In this document: piece by piece, positions 20,603 to 30,369 of the stretch
Layout: the number at the start of each line of letters is the position of its first letter
Position numbering within the stretch: the first letter of the stretch is position 1
Assembly (NCBI RefSeq): GCF_900141935.1
Contig: NZ_FQYX01000018.1
Location: forward strand, 1 to 64,000
Source: Arenibacter nanhaiticus
GTDB lineage: Bacteria > Bacteroidota > Bacteroidia > Flavobacteriales > Flavobacteriaceae
DNA: 64,000 bases
Direction: 5' to 3'
Notes under the pieces: model-generated
What the model saw: the letters and a program-made list of their open reading frames with translations, nothing else
Databases searched by the model: none
What the model was told of the DNA's origin: nothing
Translations under genes and position numbers: made by a program

Positions 20603-20774
20603 GTTATCCTATAGGAGTAGCTATTTACAAGGGGAGGGATCTTCCTAGGGAAGAATAAAAAAGAAAAGGGAGCAATTGGATGTTTAAAGAGGGGGTAACA
20701 GGTCTAATTGAGGGGGAGTGTGGTGAAGTGTAATGATTAATATGCTAGGGTTGTTATATTTAGCAAAGAAGAAA

Positions 20775-21779
20775 ATGAACTATATGCAAAATTGTAAGGC
20801 CATAAAGAGAAAAATAATAGGTGTCCTTTTTGGGGTTTTTATATTGGGACTATCCGCTTGTTCGAATATAAAAGAGCATAAAACGCTCTTTTTTGCCCAT
20901 TCCCTACCTGTTACCCATCCGGTACATAAGGGTATTTTGGAAATGCAAAAATTATTGAACGAAAAGTCGGGAGGGAAACTACAGATAAAAATATTTCCCG
21001 ACGGGCAGTTGGGATCCGAACGAGAGATGTTAGAACTTTTGCAAATTGGCAGTGTGGCCATGACAAAAGTGAGTGCTGCTTCCATGTCTAATTTTGCCCC
21101 GGAATATCGCGTTTTTGGCGTTCCCTATTTGTTTCGCGATAGCGAACATTTATTCAGTGTCCTTGAAGGGGAATTGGGAAAAAAAATATTGGAGGGAGGA
21201 AGCGAGTTCTTATTGAGAGGACTATGTTTTTACGACGCCGGTAGTAGAAGCTTTTATACCTTGGATGGATTTGTAAAAACACCAGAGGATTTAAAAGGAA
21301 AAAAAATACGGGTGATGAACGATCAGATGTCCGTGCAAATGGTAAATACATTAGGAGGGTCGGCAACCCCCATGGCTTATGGCGAATTGTATACGGCCCT
21401 ACAACAACGGGTGGTCGATGGGGCCGAAAATAATGTGCCCTCCTTTGTTACTTCCAACCATTACGAAATATGCAAGTATTATACCATAGACGAACACAGT
21501 ATGATTCCTGATGTAGTGGTGGTAGGGACCAAATTTTGGGATACCCTAAGCGAAACCGAAAAAGGATGGCTGCAAGCTGCGGCAGACGAAAGTGTGGCCA
21601 AAGAAAAGGCCTATTGGAAAGAAACAGTGAAGGAAAATATGGAGGTGCTTAAAAAAGCAAATGTTCAAATTCATTACCCCGATAAATCCCTCTTTTCCGA
21701 GAAGAGCAAACCTATTATGGAAGAGCTGATGAAGGATCCTAAAATGAATACATTAATCCAAAAAATAAATACCTACTAA
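20775..21779 (+). CDS. TRAP transporter substrate-binding protein (DctP family)
   Basis: Extracytoplasmic solute receptor of a TRAP transporter, about 334 residues from the ATG at 20775; an earlier in-frame ATG at 20733 would add residues before the signal and is less likely. The signal MNYMQNCKAIKRKI...LGLSAC ends in a lipobox, so it is probably a lipoprotein anchored at the inner membrane. Family motifs: FAHSLPVTHPVHKG, GKLQIKIFPDGQLGSEREM, YRVFGVPYLFRD, FYDAGSRSF, LKGKKIRVMNDQ and AENNVPSFV. The Arg in KIRVMND normally binds the carboxylate of an organic acid. Together with uxaC and uxuA this suggests hexuronate uptake. The stop overlaps the next start (TAATG). Confidence 0.93.
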   Translation: MNYMQNCKAIKRKIIGVLFGVFILGLSACSNIKEHKTLFFAHSLPVTHPVHKGILEMQKLLNEKSGGKLQIKIFPDGQLGSEREMLELLQIGSVAMTKVSAASMSNFAPEYRVFGVPYLFRDSEHLFSVLEGELGKKILEGGSEFLLRGLCFYDAGSRSFYTLDGFVKTPEDLKGKKIRVMNDQMSVQMVNTLGGSATPMAYGELYTALQQRVVDGAENNVPSFVTSNHYEICKYYTIDEHSMIPDVVVVGTKFWDTLSETEKGWLQAAADESVAKEKAYWKETVKENMEVLKKANVQIHYPDKSLFSEKSKPIMEELMKDPKMNTLIQKINTY

Positions 21780-22267
21780 TGCACATATTGTTTCGAATTA
21801 TAAATAAGGCCATAGAGGCCCTGTTGGTGTTGATATTTGGTCTGTTGGTAATAGATGTTGTTTGGCAAGTGGTTTCAAGATACCTTATCGGCCAGTCTAG
21901 TTCTTTTACTGAAGAGTTTGCCCGTTTTGCGCTTATATGGTTGACGGTTTTGGGAGCTGCTTATATCAACGGTAGTAAGGAAGGACACCTGTCCATGGAT
22001 TTTTTATTGGCGAAACTCAGTCCAGAAAAACAACGGAAAAGATTAAAAGTGATACAGGTGTTAATGGCCCTGTTTGCCTTGGTAGTGATGGTTATTGGTG
22101 GCGGTAATTTGATGTATACCGTTTTAAAGTTAGGGCAGATCTCACCAGCACTCTTGGTACCCCTTGGATATGTGTATGCGATTGTTCCCATAAGCGGATT
22201 ACTGATCATATTTTTTTCTATTTATCACCTGACAATAACCCTAAATCCCAACCGAAATGAGCATTGA
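21779..22267 (+). CDS. TRAP transporter small permease (DctQ family)
   Basis: 162 residues with four predicted membrane segments (around 12-32, 45-65, 88-110 and 130-152). The family motif region SSSFTEEFARFALIWLTVLGAA is present, with AYINGSKEGHLSMDFL after it. It pairs with the large permease. Translational coupling is indicated on both sides: the start overlaps the receptor stop by one base and the end overlaps the large-permease gene by 11 bp. Confidence 0.93.
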   Translation: MHILFRIINKAIEALLVLIFGLLVIDVVWQVVSRYLIGQSSSFTEEFARFALIWLTVLGAAYINGSKEGHLSMDFLLAKLSPEKQRKRLKVIQVLMALFALVVMVIGGGNLMYTVLKLGQISPALLVPLGYVYAIVPISGLLIIFFSIYHLTITLNPNRNEH

Positions 22268-23567
22268 AACCCTAAGTATAATAGTGTTGTTTGTTAGCTT
22301 TATGGGCCTATTGGCCTATGGGGTGCCAGTGGCCTATGCCATTGGTATTTCTACGACCATCACCTTACTGATGAATATTTCTTATATGCCTGCTACGACG
22401 ACCGTAAGTCAACGTATGACTACAGGGATCGATAATTTTGCCCTTTTGGCCATTCCCTTTTTTATTTTAGCAGGTGAAATCATGAATCGGGGAGGCATAG
22501 CAAACCGATTAATCGCCTTTGCCAAATCGCTTATTGGTAGTTTCCCAGGTGGACTGGCCTACGTTAATATTATTTCGGCCATGCTGTTCGGGGCTATTTC
22601 TGGTTCGGCCATTGCCGCGGCATCGGCCATAGGGAGTACACTGACCGATAAAATGGAAAAAGATGGGTATCCTAGAGAGTTCAGTGCGGCGGTAAATATT
22701 AGTTCCTCTACCACCGGACTGCTAATTCCTCCAAGTAATGTGCTAATTATTTTTGCCCTGGCAAGTGGCGGAACGGCTTCCGTGGCCGCATTGTTTATTG
22801 CCGGTTATATTCCAGGTCTGTTGGTAGGAATTACGCTGATGACAATGGTCTATTTTTATGCCAAAAAGAAAGGCTTGCCAAGAGAAGAAAAAGTGGGGCT
22901 TAAGCAGCTGCTGCTCGACTTTAAGAATGCTGTTTTAAGCCTTACCTTGTTAGTAATAGTGGTAGGAGGTATCGTAGCTGGTGTCTTTACGGCAACCGAA
23001 GCAGCAGCTATAGCAGTGGTATATGCCATATTGCTCGGTTTTATAAACAAAGAACTGTCGGTAAAAGATTTTCGACCTATAATATTAAGAAGTGCTAAAA
23101 CGACGGCCATCGTGATGTTTTTGATTGCTACCTCTATGGCCATGTCTTGGTTGTTTTCCTTTGAATCTATCCCTCAATCCTTAACCGGATTTCTTATAGA
23201 GGTTGTTCACAATCCTTTTTTAGTGCTGTTGTTTATCAATATTACCCTGCTGGTAGTAGGGACTTTTATGGATATGACGCCAGCAGTGCTGATTTTTACC
23301 CCTATTTTTTTACCGGTAGTGATGACAATGGGGGTACATCCGGTGCAGTTTGGAATGATAATGGTTCTCAATTTATGTATTGGGGTCTGTACTCCGCCCG
23401 TTGGTACCCTTCTTTTTGTGGGTAGTGGCGTGGCCAAGGTACCCGTGACCAAAGTAATTAAACCATTATTGCCACTATTGGGGGGAATGGCCCTGGTATT
23501 GTTGCTCCTTACCTATATCCCAGAACTTTCCTTATGGCTTCCCAGAGTATTTGGATTGATAGATTAA
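22257..23567 (+). CDS. TRAP transporter large permease (DctM family)
   Basis: 436 residues, multi-spanning (about 12 segments). DctM hallmarks include GVPVAYAIGIS, LLAIPFFILAGEIMNRGGIA, MLFGAISGSAIAAASAIGS, the TTGLLIPPSNVLIIFALAS region, FTATEAAAIAVVYA and GVCTPPVGTLLFVG. It forms the Na+-driven import channel with the small permease, and completes a DctPQM set placed right after the uronate catabolic genes. Confidence 0.95.
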   Translation: MSIETLSIIVLFVSFMGLLAYGVPVAYAIGISTTITLLMNISYMPATTTVSQRMTTGIDNFALLAIPFFILAGEIMNRGGIANRLIAFAKSLIGSFPGGLAYVNIISAMLFGAISGSAIAAASAIGSTLTDKMEKDGYPREFSAAVNISSSTTGLLIPPSNVLIIFALASGGTASVAALFIAGYIPGLLVGITLMTMVYFYAKKKGLPREEKVGLKQLLLDFKNAVLSLTLLVIVVGGIVAGVFTATEAAAIAVVYAILLGFINKELSVKDFRPIILRSAKTTAIVMFLIATSMAMSWLFSFESIPQSLTGFLIEVVHNPFLVLLFINITLLVVGTFMDMTPAVLIFTPIFLPVVMTMGVHPVQFGMIMVLNLCIGVCTPPVGTLLFVGSGVAKVPVTKVIKPLLPLLGGMALVLLLLTYIPELSLWLPRVFGLID

Positions 23568-24158
23568 GGGATAAAAATAAAAGGAAGGACTGCTTGGGGG
23601 CTTCTAGAAACCTACTTGTTCCAAGAAAGGCTAATGAGGTCTTGTTGTAGAATACTTTTCTGAAATAATACCTCATGAGCCTATTTTATTGCAGGTAAAT
23701 TTTCTCCTGAAATGAGCATGACCATATTCCGGTCGCAAATGCGAATGAGGTTATACGGTTTACATCCGTCCTTGAAAAAAACAATAAATATCTTCCTATG
23801 AATTGCGGTTGCTCTATAGCCTTATATCTGTTACTTATTTCTATGACCGCAATAGAAAGTTCAATACTAGCTGTAATTCTTCGTCAAAAGTTGGTTTGTA
23901 TTTATGGCAGTAATTCTGCCAATACTATGGTTGACTAGGAGAGATGGTTTCTGTATTGTTAAATTTTTAACATATTTAACAAATTAGTCTAAAAACACTA
24001 GAATCCCTCAGGGCAAGTATAATGGTCTCTAACACGGTTGTATTGGTTTTATCTATAGTAATAGCGTCTATACAGTTAAACTCTATGGGTATAATTTGGG
24101 ATTCGCATCATTTTTGTGCATTATGGAGTGTAAATTAAGTATAAACTAAAAATTTTAC
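23568..24158. other. Intergenic region between the TRAP operon and proC
   Basis: 591 bp with no convincing coding frame. I see only an AT-rich imperfect palindrome at 23957-23972 (TGTTAAA/TTTAACA) and a small GGCAG/CTGCC hairpin at 23906-23920. No clear terminator T tract follows the TRAP operon. Confidence 0.5.
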
Positions 24159-24965
24159 ATGAAAGTATTAGTAATAGGTGCAGGAAACATGGGCTTAACA
24201 TATGCACAAGCAATGTCCAAATCAAAACTTTTAAAAAAGAGAAATTTAATGATATTGGACAGTTCCCATGAAAAAACCTTATCCTTAAAAAAGATTTCAC
24301 ATTTTGATGTTTATGAAAACCTGGAAGATTGTCTTCCTTTAGCAGATTTAATTTTCATCGCAGTAAAGCCTTATCACAGTGATGAATTGTTCAAAAAGAT
24401 AAATGATTTGGGAAAACCAGGTCAGATTATCATCTCTATTATGGCCGGGGTAACTATTAAAACCATGCAGGAAGCTACCGGAATTCCAAAAGTAGTGCGG
24501 GCCATGCCTAATTTGCCGGCACAGATAGGAAAAGGGGTTACCTCCTATACCGCTGCCGATGAAGTAAGTCGGATTGAGTTATTGACCATAGAAAACTTAT
24601 TGGACACCACGGGAAAATCCCTATTGGTTAGCAACGAAAATTTTATCGATGCCTCCACGGGAATCTCCGGTAGTGGACCGGCATACGTCTTTTATTTTAT
24701 GCAAAGTATGATGGAAGCGGCTTTAAAAATGGGCTTCTCTCCAAACGATAGTAAGGTGTTGGTGAGCCATACCTTTGAAGGAGCTGTTGAATTGTTTAAC
24801 CAATCCGATCTCTCACCAAACTCGTGGATGGAGAAAGTAGCTTCTAAAGGAGGTACTACCCGGGCCGCATTGGATTCTATGGAAGACAATAATGTAAAGG
24901 AGTTAATTAAAGAAGCTGCTTATTCAGCATTTAACAGGGCAGTTGAACTAGGTAAAGACAAATAA
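24159..24965 (+). CDS. proC: Pyrroline-5-carboxylate reductase
   Basis: 268-residue NAD(P)H-dependent enzyme reducing 1-pyrroline-5-carboxylate to L-proline, the last step of proline synthesis. Features: N-terminal Rossmann motif VLVIGAGNMGLTYA, FIAVKPYH, IISIMAGVTIKTMQ, VVRAMPNLPAQIGKG, the ISGSGPAYVFYFMQSMMEAA signature and KVASKGGTTRAALDSME at the C-terminus. It is the first gene of a proC-proB-proA cluster, with proB 3 bp downstream. Confidence 0.97.
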   Translation: MKVLVIGAGNMGLTYAQAMSKSKLLKKRNLMILDSSHEKTLSLKKISHFDVYENLEDCLPLADLIFIAVKPYHSDELFKKINDLGKPGQIIISIMAGVTIKTMQEATGIPKVVRAMPNLPAQIGKGVTSYTAADEVSRIELLTIENLLDTTGKSLLVSNENFIDASTGISGSGPAYVFYFMQSMMEAALKMGFSPNDSKVLVSHTFEGAVELFNQSDLSPNSWMEKVASKGGTTRAALDSMEDNNVKELIKEAAYSAFNRAVELGKDK

Positions 24966-24968
24966 AAC

Positions 24969-25739
24969 ATGTACAAACAAAGAATAGTTATAAAGGTTGG
25001 TACCAATGTAATGACCAACAAGGACAACAGAATTGTAAAACCAGTTTTAGATCACCTCGTACAACAAATTGCCGAACTCTATGATAAGGATATTATGTCT
25101 ATCCTGGTGTCTTCGGGTTCTGTGATCGCAGGAATGGAGGTCATGGGAGAAAGTACCCTTACCGATCAGGCAACACGGAGACAGGTGTATTCCGCCATAG
25201 GACAACCACGAATGATGCGTCATTATTACAATATATTCCAGGACTATGGAATGAAATGTGCTCAGGTACTGGCGACCAAGAGGGACTTTAATCCCGGAAT
25301 TCACCGAGAAAATATGATCAATTGTTATGAAGGGCTACTGTCTCAAGGGGTAGTGCCTATTGTGAATGAGGACGATGCCGTTACGCTGACAAAATCTATG
25401 TTTTCTGATAACGATGAGCTGGCCAGTTTGGTAGCCGAGTTGACCAATGCCGATAAACTGATAATTTTAACGGATACTGACGGACTTTTTACCGGGCATC
25501 CAGATGATGCCGATACCGAAGTCATAAGCAACGTAACGGTGGATCAAAATGTAGAGAAGTATATTAAAACCATTGAAAAAGGAGAAGCCGAAGGAAGAGG
25601 CGGAATGGAATCTAAATTAAAGATCGCCAAGAAGACCGCTTCCAAAAATATTCCTACTTATATTGCGAATGGTAAATGGAAGAGAGTTATTCTCGATATT
25701 GTAGAAGGAAAAGACGTAGGAACTAAGGTTACGGTTTAA
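24969..25739 (+). CDS. proB: Glutamate 5-kinase
   Basis: 256-residue kinase that phosphorylates L-glutamate to gamma-glutamyl phosphate, the first step of proline synthesis. The amino-acid kinase fold is shown by RIVIKVGTNVMT, SILVSSGSVIAGMEVMG, VVPIVNEDDAVT, FSDNDELASLVAEL, LIILTDTDGLFTGHP and GRGGMESKLKIAKKTA. It lacks the C-terminal PUA domain found in many bacterial ProB proteins of about 370 residues. It lies 3 bp after proC. Confidence 0.96.
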   Translation: MYKQRIVIKVGTNVMTNKDNRIVKPVLDHLVQQIAELYDKDIMSILVSSGSVIAGMEVMGESTLTDQATRRQVYSAIGQPRMMRHYYNIFQDYGMKCAQVLATKRDFNPGIHRENMINCYEGLLSQGVVPIVNEDDAVTLTKSMFSDNDELASLVAELTNADKLIILTDTDGLFTGHPDDADTEVISNVTVDQNVEKYIKTIEKGEAEGRGGMESKLKIAKKTASKNIPTYIANGKWKRVILDIVEGKDVGTKVTV

Positions 25740-25850
25740 TTATTAAATTAAAGAATGAAATGAACACTTCTCAAAATTTGTCGCAATGACAAATGAAGAT
25801 GTATCCATTACATTTGACCGTTAAAAAACAATAATTATCCACATACACAT

Positions 25851-27050
25851 ATGAAATTAATAAGTACAGCAATAAAAAATAAAGTGTTGCAGTCTATGAT
25901 CGATATCCTAGATCGCAGACGTGACGATATTATAAAAGCGAACAAAAAAGATTTGGAGCTTTTTGATAAGAGCGATCGTGCTATGTACGATAGGCTTATC
26001 GTCGATGATAAAAAAGTAGACGGAATGATCAAATCTGTCCAGGAAGTCATGCAACAAGAAGATCCGGTAGGGAAGGTCAAGTCCGAGAAAAACTTGGACA
26101 ATGGCCTAAAAATCCAGAACAAGACAGCGCCTTTCGGAACTATCATGATCATTTATGAGTCCAGACCCGATGTGACCATAGAAGCTGCCGTGTTGGCCTT
26201 TAAAGCCAACAATAAAATTCTTTTAAAAGGAGGAAAAGAAGCCATTCACAGCAATATAATATTGGAAGAGTGCTGGCATCAGGCCTTGGAAGAAAATAAT
26301 CTAGATAGCGATTGGATAAAGTTGCTTCACTTAAACAGGGAAGAAACCCAAGCGTTCTTAAAAAAACCTACAGAGAAATTAGACCTGATCGTACCCCGAG
26401 GAGGAGAACGTCTTATCGCATTTGTAAAGGAACACGCCCAATGTGCAGTACTCATCAGCGGTAGGGGGAATAATTTTTTATATGTAGCCAAAGATGCCAA
26501 CTGGGAACAGAGCATCAAGGTAATCCTCAATGCTAAAACCGATAAAATATCGGCTTGTAATGCGCTCGATAAAATTTTGGTCGATACTAGGATTCCAGAA
26601 TATGAAAACAAAATAAAGGAACTAGCAAGTATATTGAAAGACCAAGGGGTTTCCCTAGTAGTGGACGAAACCATAGGCCAAGTGTTGACCACTGAAGCTA
26701 AAATAGTAGAAGAATCCCTGTGGTACCAAGAGTTCTTGGAAATGAAATGCCTTATTGGGGCGGTAGCGAGTATTGAAGAGGCTATAGCCAAGATTAATCA
26801 GTATTCTGGTGGTCACTCTGCAACCATTATGACCCAAGATCAGGAGTTGGCCATGGAATTTATGGACCAAGTAGATAGTGCCGCTGTATATCACAATGCC
26901 TCTACAAGGTTTACCGATGGTGGACAAATGGGCGTGGGCGCAGAATTGGCCATTAGTACCGACAAATTACACCATAGAGGTCCCCTTGGCTTAGAGCAAT
27001 TGGTGACCAATAAATACTATGTTTTTGGAGATGGACAAATAAGGGTGTAA
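25851..27050 (+). CDS. proA: Glutamate-5-semialdehyde dehydrogenase
   Basis: 399-residue NADPH-dependent enzyme reducing gamma-glutamyl phosphate to glutamate semialdehyde. Family motifs: TAPFGTIMIIYESRPDVTIEA, NKILLKGGKEAIHSN, LDLIVPRGGERLIAFV, the ALDH catalytic Cys in KISACNALDKIL, SGGHSATIMTQD, VYHNASTRFTDGGQMGVGAELAIST and HHRGPLGLEQL. It is separated from proB by 111 bp that contain a small inverted repeat at 25776-25794, but it belongs to the same cluster. A strong terminator follows. Confidence 0.96.
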   Translation: MKLISTAIKNKVLQSMIDILDRRRDDIIKANKKDLELFDKSDRAMYDRLIVDDKKVDGMIKSVQEVMQQEDPVGKVKSEKNLDNGLKIQNKTAPFGTIMIIYESRPDVTIEAAVLAFKANNKILLKGGKEAIHSNIILEECWHQALEENNLDSDWIKLLHLNREETQAFLKKPTEKLDLIVPRGGERLIAFVKEHAQCAVLISGRGNNFLYVAKDANWEQSIKVILNAKTDKISACNALDKILVDTRIPEYENKIKELASILKDQGVSLVVDETIGQVLTTEAKIVEESLWYQEFLEMKCLIGAVASIEEAIAKINQYSGGHSATIMTQDQELAMEFMDQVDSAAVYHNASTRFTDGGQMGVGAELAISTDKLHHRGPLGLEQLVTNKYYVFGDGQIRV

Positions 27051-27105
27051 CCCAAACTTAGTGTCTTTAAAATTAACATACAGCATGGTACTAGTACCAT
27101 ATAAG

Positions 27106-27133
27106 AGCGGGGCCGTTGCCCCGCTTTTATTTT
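27106..27133 (+). terminator. Terminator after proA
   Basis: AGCGGGGC-cgtt-GCCCCGCT gives an 8-bp GC-rich perfect stem followed by TTTTATTTTTT. A perfect 16-bp palindrome ATGGTACTAGTACCAT lies directly upstream at 27085-27100. Confidence 0.92.
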
Positions 27134-27308
27134 TTAGAAACTAAAGTTTTCAATGATTTTATCATTAATATGCTAGCAGTTGGTAAAATTTGCAGATAAC
27201 ATAACAATATCGAAGCTTATTTTTTACTTCGGTAACCTAGATTTTAGCGCTATTTTGTACCTTGCCATTGTATGGTTTGTATAGGATATACCATCAGAGA
27301 TTTAACCA

Positions 27309-27899
27309 ATGATTATGGAAAACGACAAATTAAAAAAGGCAATTCAACTTTTTGACCAGGCCAATGCATTAGACCCTAATAGCGAGACGTATCAGGGCAA
27401 GGAGTACCCCAAAGAACTCCTATATGCCATGCGTATGACCGATAGATTAAATGCCTTTGCTCCTAATGCCAGTGAGGCCCTGCAGCTAACTGCCCGTTGC
27501 CAGCATATTTGTCGTTGGGAAATTGCTAGAGAATCCTATGAAATGAACCGGGAAGGGTATTTGCGATGGAGACAGGATCTTAAAAAGTTTCACGCAAAAA
27601 AAGCCAGTGACATCTTAACAAAAGTAGGGTATGACCAGACAACCATAGATAAGGTTGTTTTCTTGCTAGAAAAGAAACAATTAAAGAAAAATGAAGACAC
27701 CCAGACCCTGGAAGATGTGATTTGTCTGGTGTTTTTAGAGTTTTATTTTGATGCTTTCACCAAAAAACATCCAGAAGAAAAGTTAGTGGATATCCTTCAA
27801 AAAACATGGCGCAAAATGTCGGATCAAGGCCATGAGGCGGCAATGAAACTACCGCTTCCCGATACAAGTGTGAGGTTGATAAAGAAAGCATTGGCATAA
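27309..27899 (+). CDS. DUF4202 family protein
   Basis: 196 residues, no signal peptide or membrane segment. The family is recognisable by GKEYPKELLYAMRMTDRL, LTARCQHICRWEIARESYEMN and LEDVICLVFLEFYF. Conserved His, Glu and Asp residues (RCQHICRWE, EDVICLVFLE) suggest an HD-like metal-binding helical fold, but the reaction is unknown. It is followed 12 bp later by the siroheme synthase gene. The pairing suggests a role in sulfate/sulfite or nitrite assimilation, by association only. An alternative start is the second Met (27315). Confidence 0.8.
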   Translation: MIMENDKLKKAIQLFDQANALDPNSETYQGKEYPKELLYAMRMTDRLNAFAPNASEALQLTARCQHICRWEIARESYEMNREGYLRWRQDLKKFHAKKASDILTKVGYDQTTIDKVVFLLEKKQLKKNEDTQTLEDVICLVFLEFYFDAFTKKHPEEKLVDILQKTWRKMSDQGHEAAMKLPLPDTSVRLIKKALA

Positions 27900-27911
27900 C
27901 CCCCAAAGACA

Positions 27912-28502
27912 ATGAAGATGGAGCGGAACGAACTATACCCTATTTTTTTAAAAGTATCCCAATTGAATGTTTTAATTGTGGGAGGGGGCAATGTTGGATT
28001 AGAGAAACTTACCTTTATGCTTAAATCTAGTCCCCATGCCAAGGTAGAGATGGTGGCTCCGGATTATTTGGAAGAAACCTTGGAATTGGCAAGGAAACAC
28101 GATGTCGTAATTACCAAGGACAGCTATTCTCCTGCCTATTTGGAAGGAAGGCATATGGTCATTGCTACTACCGATAAGGTAGAAATTAACGAACAGGTAT
28201 ACCACGATTGTAGGGCCAGGCATATATTGGTCAATGTCGCCGACAATCCTCCCTTATGCGATTTTTACATGGGGGGTATTGTAACCAAAGGTAACGTAAA
28301 AGTGGCCATTTCCACCAATGGAAAATCGCCTACTACCGCGAAACGTTTACGACAATTTTTTGAGGACGTTATTCCAGAGAATATTGACGACTTGGTTAAA
28401 AACCTGAATGAATTCCGAAAAACAATAAAAGGCGATTTTGAAGAAAAAGTAGAGACTTTGAATGAATTTACCAAAGGCTTGGTGAACAAGAAAAAAGAGT
28501 AA
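27912..28502 (+). CDS. Precorrin-2 dehydrogenase/sirohydrochlorin ferrochelatase (siroheme synthase, CysG N-terminal-like)
   Basis: 196-residue Met8p-like enzyme that oxidises precorrin-2 with NAD+ and inserts iron to make siroheme, the cofactor of sulfite and nitrite reductases. Features: LYPIFLKVSQLNVLIVGGGNVGLEK (NAD-binding glycines), FYMGGIVTKGNVKVAISTNGKSP and AKRLRQFFEDVIPE. It corresponds to the N-terminal half of CysG; the uroporphyrinogen methyltransferase half is missing and should be encoded separately. It lies in an apparent operon with the DUF4202 gene. Confidence 0.93.
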   Translation: MKMERNELYPIFLKVSQLNVLIVGGGNVGLEKLTFMLKSSPHAKVEMVAPDYLEETLELARKHDVVITKDSYSPAYLEGRHMVIATTDKVEINEQVYHDCRARHILVNVADNPPLCDFYMGGIVTKGNVKVAISTNGKSPTTAKRLRQFFEDVIPENIDDLVKNLNEFRKTIKGDFEEKVETLNEFTKGLVNKKKE

Positions 28503-28876
28503 AGATAGTGGCCTCTTTTAATGGCCATATTCTAGGTGATCAAAGCCATTCTTCCCAAGACATTCTATTGTGTCAAACTATAGGCTAAGGTAAACGATGC
28601 TTGTATAGTCAAATAATTAGTGCCCTTTTCTTTCCTATAAAAAATGCTTTTACGAAAGCGTTTTCGTTACCCTTTCTTTATGGACGAGGCAGTTGTAATT
28701 GTCTTAAATACAGTATGGTAGCCCTGTTCTGTAGGATGCTGTTAATAATATAGAATACCGTCCCGAGCTTTTCTATTTATCCTAAAAGCGGTATATGAGC
28801 CGGATTGTAATATATTTGAGAGAGGGGTAACATTCTTTTTATTCCCACCAAATAGAGAGTTGTATAAAATAAGGGT
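28503..28876. other. Intergenic region upstream of xylB
   Basis: 374 bp, no coding frame. It carries the LacI-type operator at 28652-28667 and a perfect -7 element TATATTTG at 28811-28818, about 60 bp before the xylB start. Confidence 0.6.
28652..28667. promoter_or_regulatory. LacI-type operator upstream of the xyl operon
   Basis: ACGAAAGCGTTTTCGT is a 16-bp palindrome with one mismatched pair, centred on CG with the AAnCGnTT core of LacI-family sites. It probably binds the LacI protein encoded at 31832-32854. It is about 150 bp upstream of the best -7 element, so either another promoter lies closer or the site works at a distance. Confidence 0.65.
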
Positions 28877-30358
28877 ATGTATTATTTAGGATTAGATATT
28901 GGGAGTTCTTCCATTAAAGTGGCTTTGGTAGCTATGGCTACTGGAAAACCCGTCGGGGTAATTCAACAACCTGAAGAAGAAATGGGCATGCTGGCCCTTA
29001 AAAGAGGCTGGGCAGAACAGGACCCTAAGGAATGGTGGCAACATTGTTGTAAGGGGATACAAAGAATAAAACAGCAATTTGGAATTTCCGAAACTCAAAT
29101 TAAAGGAATCGGTATTGCGTATCAAATGCACGGTTTGGTCATGCTCGATAGCGAAGGAGAACCTTTGAGAAAATCCATTATTTGGTGCGATAGCAGGGCC
29201 GTTGAAATTGGTCATCAGGCCTATGCGGCACTAGGGGAAGATCGTTGCAAGACCCATTTGCTAAATTCGCCCGCAAATTTTACGGCTTCAAAATTAAAAT
29301 GGGTTAAAGAAAATGAACCCGATATTTATAAGAAGACCCATAAAATAATGTTGCCGGGCGATTATATAGCCTATCGCTTTAGTCATATCATGAACACTAC
29401 CATTTCCGGACTCTCCGAAGGTGTTTTTTGGGATTTTAAGGAGAATGATATTGCAGCTATGTTGATGGAGTACTTTGGAATTTCTTCCGATCTTATCCCC
29501 GACATCGTTCCGACCTTTGGATTACAGGCAAAGGTAGATGCCCAAGGCGCGCGGGAAAGCGGCTTGGAAATAGGGACCCCTATTTTTTATAGGGCCGGGG
29601 ACCAACCCAATAATGCCCTGTCCTTAAATGTATTTAACCCTGGAGAAGTAGCGGCAAACGGAGGTACCTCGGGGGTTGTGTATGCCGTCAGTCAGGCGAT
29701 AAGCGGAAAGGAAAGTACACGGGTAAATAATTTTGCCCATGTAAACTACAGTAAGGAAACCCCTAGAATTGGAAAATTGTTAAATATAAATGGCGCCGGA
29801 ATTCAGTACCGTTGGTTGCTGAACAATTTGGATGTGGATTCTTATGAAGAGATGAATGCCCTGGCGGCCAAAGTTCCGGTAGGGGCCGAAGGTGTTTGTA
29901 TGATCCCCTTTGGGAACGGCGCAGAACGGATGTTGAACAATAGGGAAGTGGGTACCCGATTGCTGAATGTAAACCTAAACATCCATAACAAGGCACATAT
30001 CTGTAGGGCGGCATTAGAAGGGATAGCCTTTTCTTTTGCCTATGGGATGGAAATTTTAATGTCCGATGGTATATCGATCGATGTGATGCGTGCAGGAAAT
30101 GATAATCTTTTCCGCTCAGAAATATTCGCCAATACCTTGGCAACCTTGGTGTCTCAAGACATTGAAATTTACAACACCACCGGAGCAATAGGAGCCGCTA
30201 GGGCAGCCGGAATTTACGAAGGCGGGTTTGAGGAGTTTAGTGCCTATACCCTCAAAAATGACCACGTAAAGACTTATGGGCCGCTAAAGGATAAGGGAAC
30301 TTACCTAAAGGCCTATGACATTTGGAAGAGAGAATTGGAACTAATTATTAATAGTTAA
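28877..30358 (+). CDS. xylB: Xylulokinase
   Basis: 493-residue FGGY-family kinase phosphorylating D-xylulose to xylulose 5-phosphate. The N-terminal phosphate-binding motif [88 protein letters not shown] and [15 protein letters not shown] match the family. It is 11 bp before xylA and forms the xylose operon with it. Regulation is probably by the LacI protein at the end of the cluster through the operator at 28652-28667. Confidence 0.95.
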   Translation: MYYLGLDIGSSSIKVALVAMATGKPVGVIQQPEEEMGMLALKRGWAEQDPKEWWQHCCKGIQRIKQQFGISETQIKGIGIAYQMHGLVMLDSEGEPLRKSIIWCDSRAVEIGHQAYAALGEDRCKTHLLNSPANFTASKLKWVKENEPDIYKKTHKIMLPGDYIAYRFSHIMNTTISGLSEGVFWDFKENDIAAMLMEYFGISSDLIPDIVPTFGLQAKVDAQGARESGLEIGTPIFYRAGDQPNNALSLNVFNPGEVAANGGTSGVVYAVSQAISGKESTRVNNFAHVNYSKETPRIGKLLNINGAGIQYRWLLNNLDVDSYEEMNALAAKVPVGAEGVCMIPFGNGAERMLNNREVGTRLLNVNLNIHNKAHICRAALEGIAFSFAYGMEILMSDGISIDVMRAGNDNLFRSEIFANTLATLVSQDIEIYNTTGAIGAARAAGIYEGGFEEFSAYTLKNDHVKTYGPLKDKGTYLKAYDIWKRELELIINS

Positions 30359-30369
30359 AAAAAAGAAAG

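Noticed and set aside
25776-25794. Inverted repeat ATTTGTC-N5-GACAAAT between proB and proA as an Fnr-like site
   Set aside because: The half-sites are inverted relative to TGAC-N4-GTCA, the spacer is 5, and there is no -7 element at 29.5 bp.
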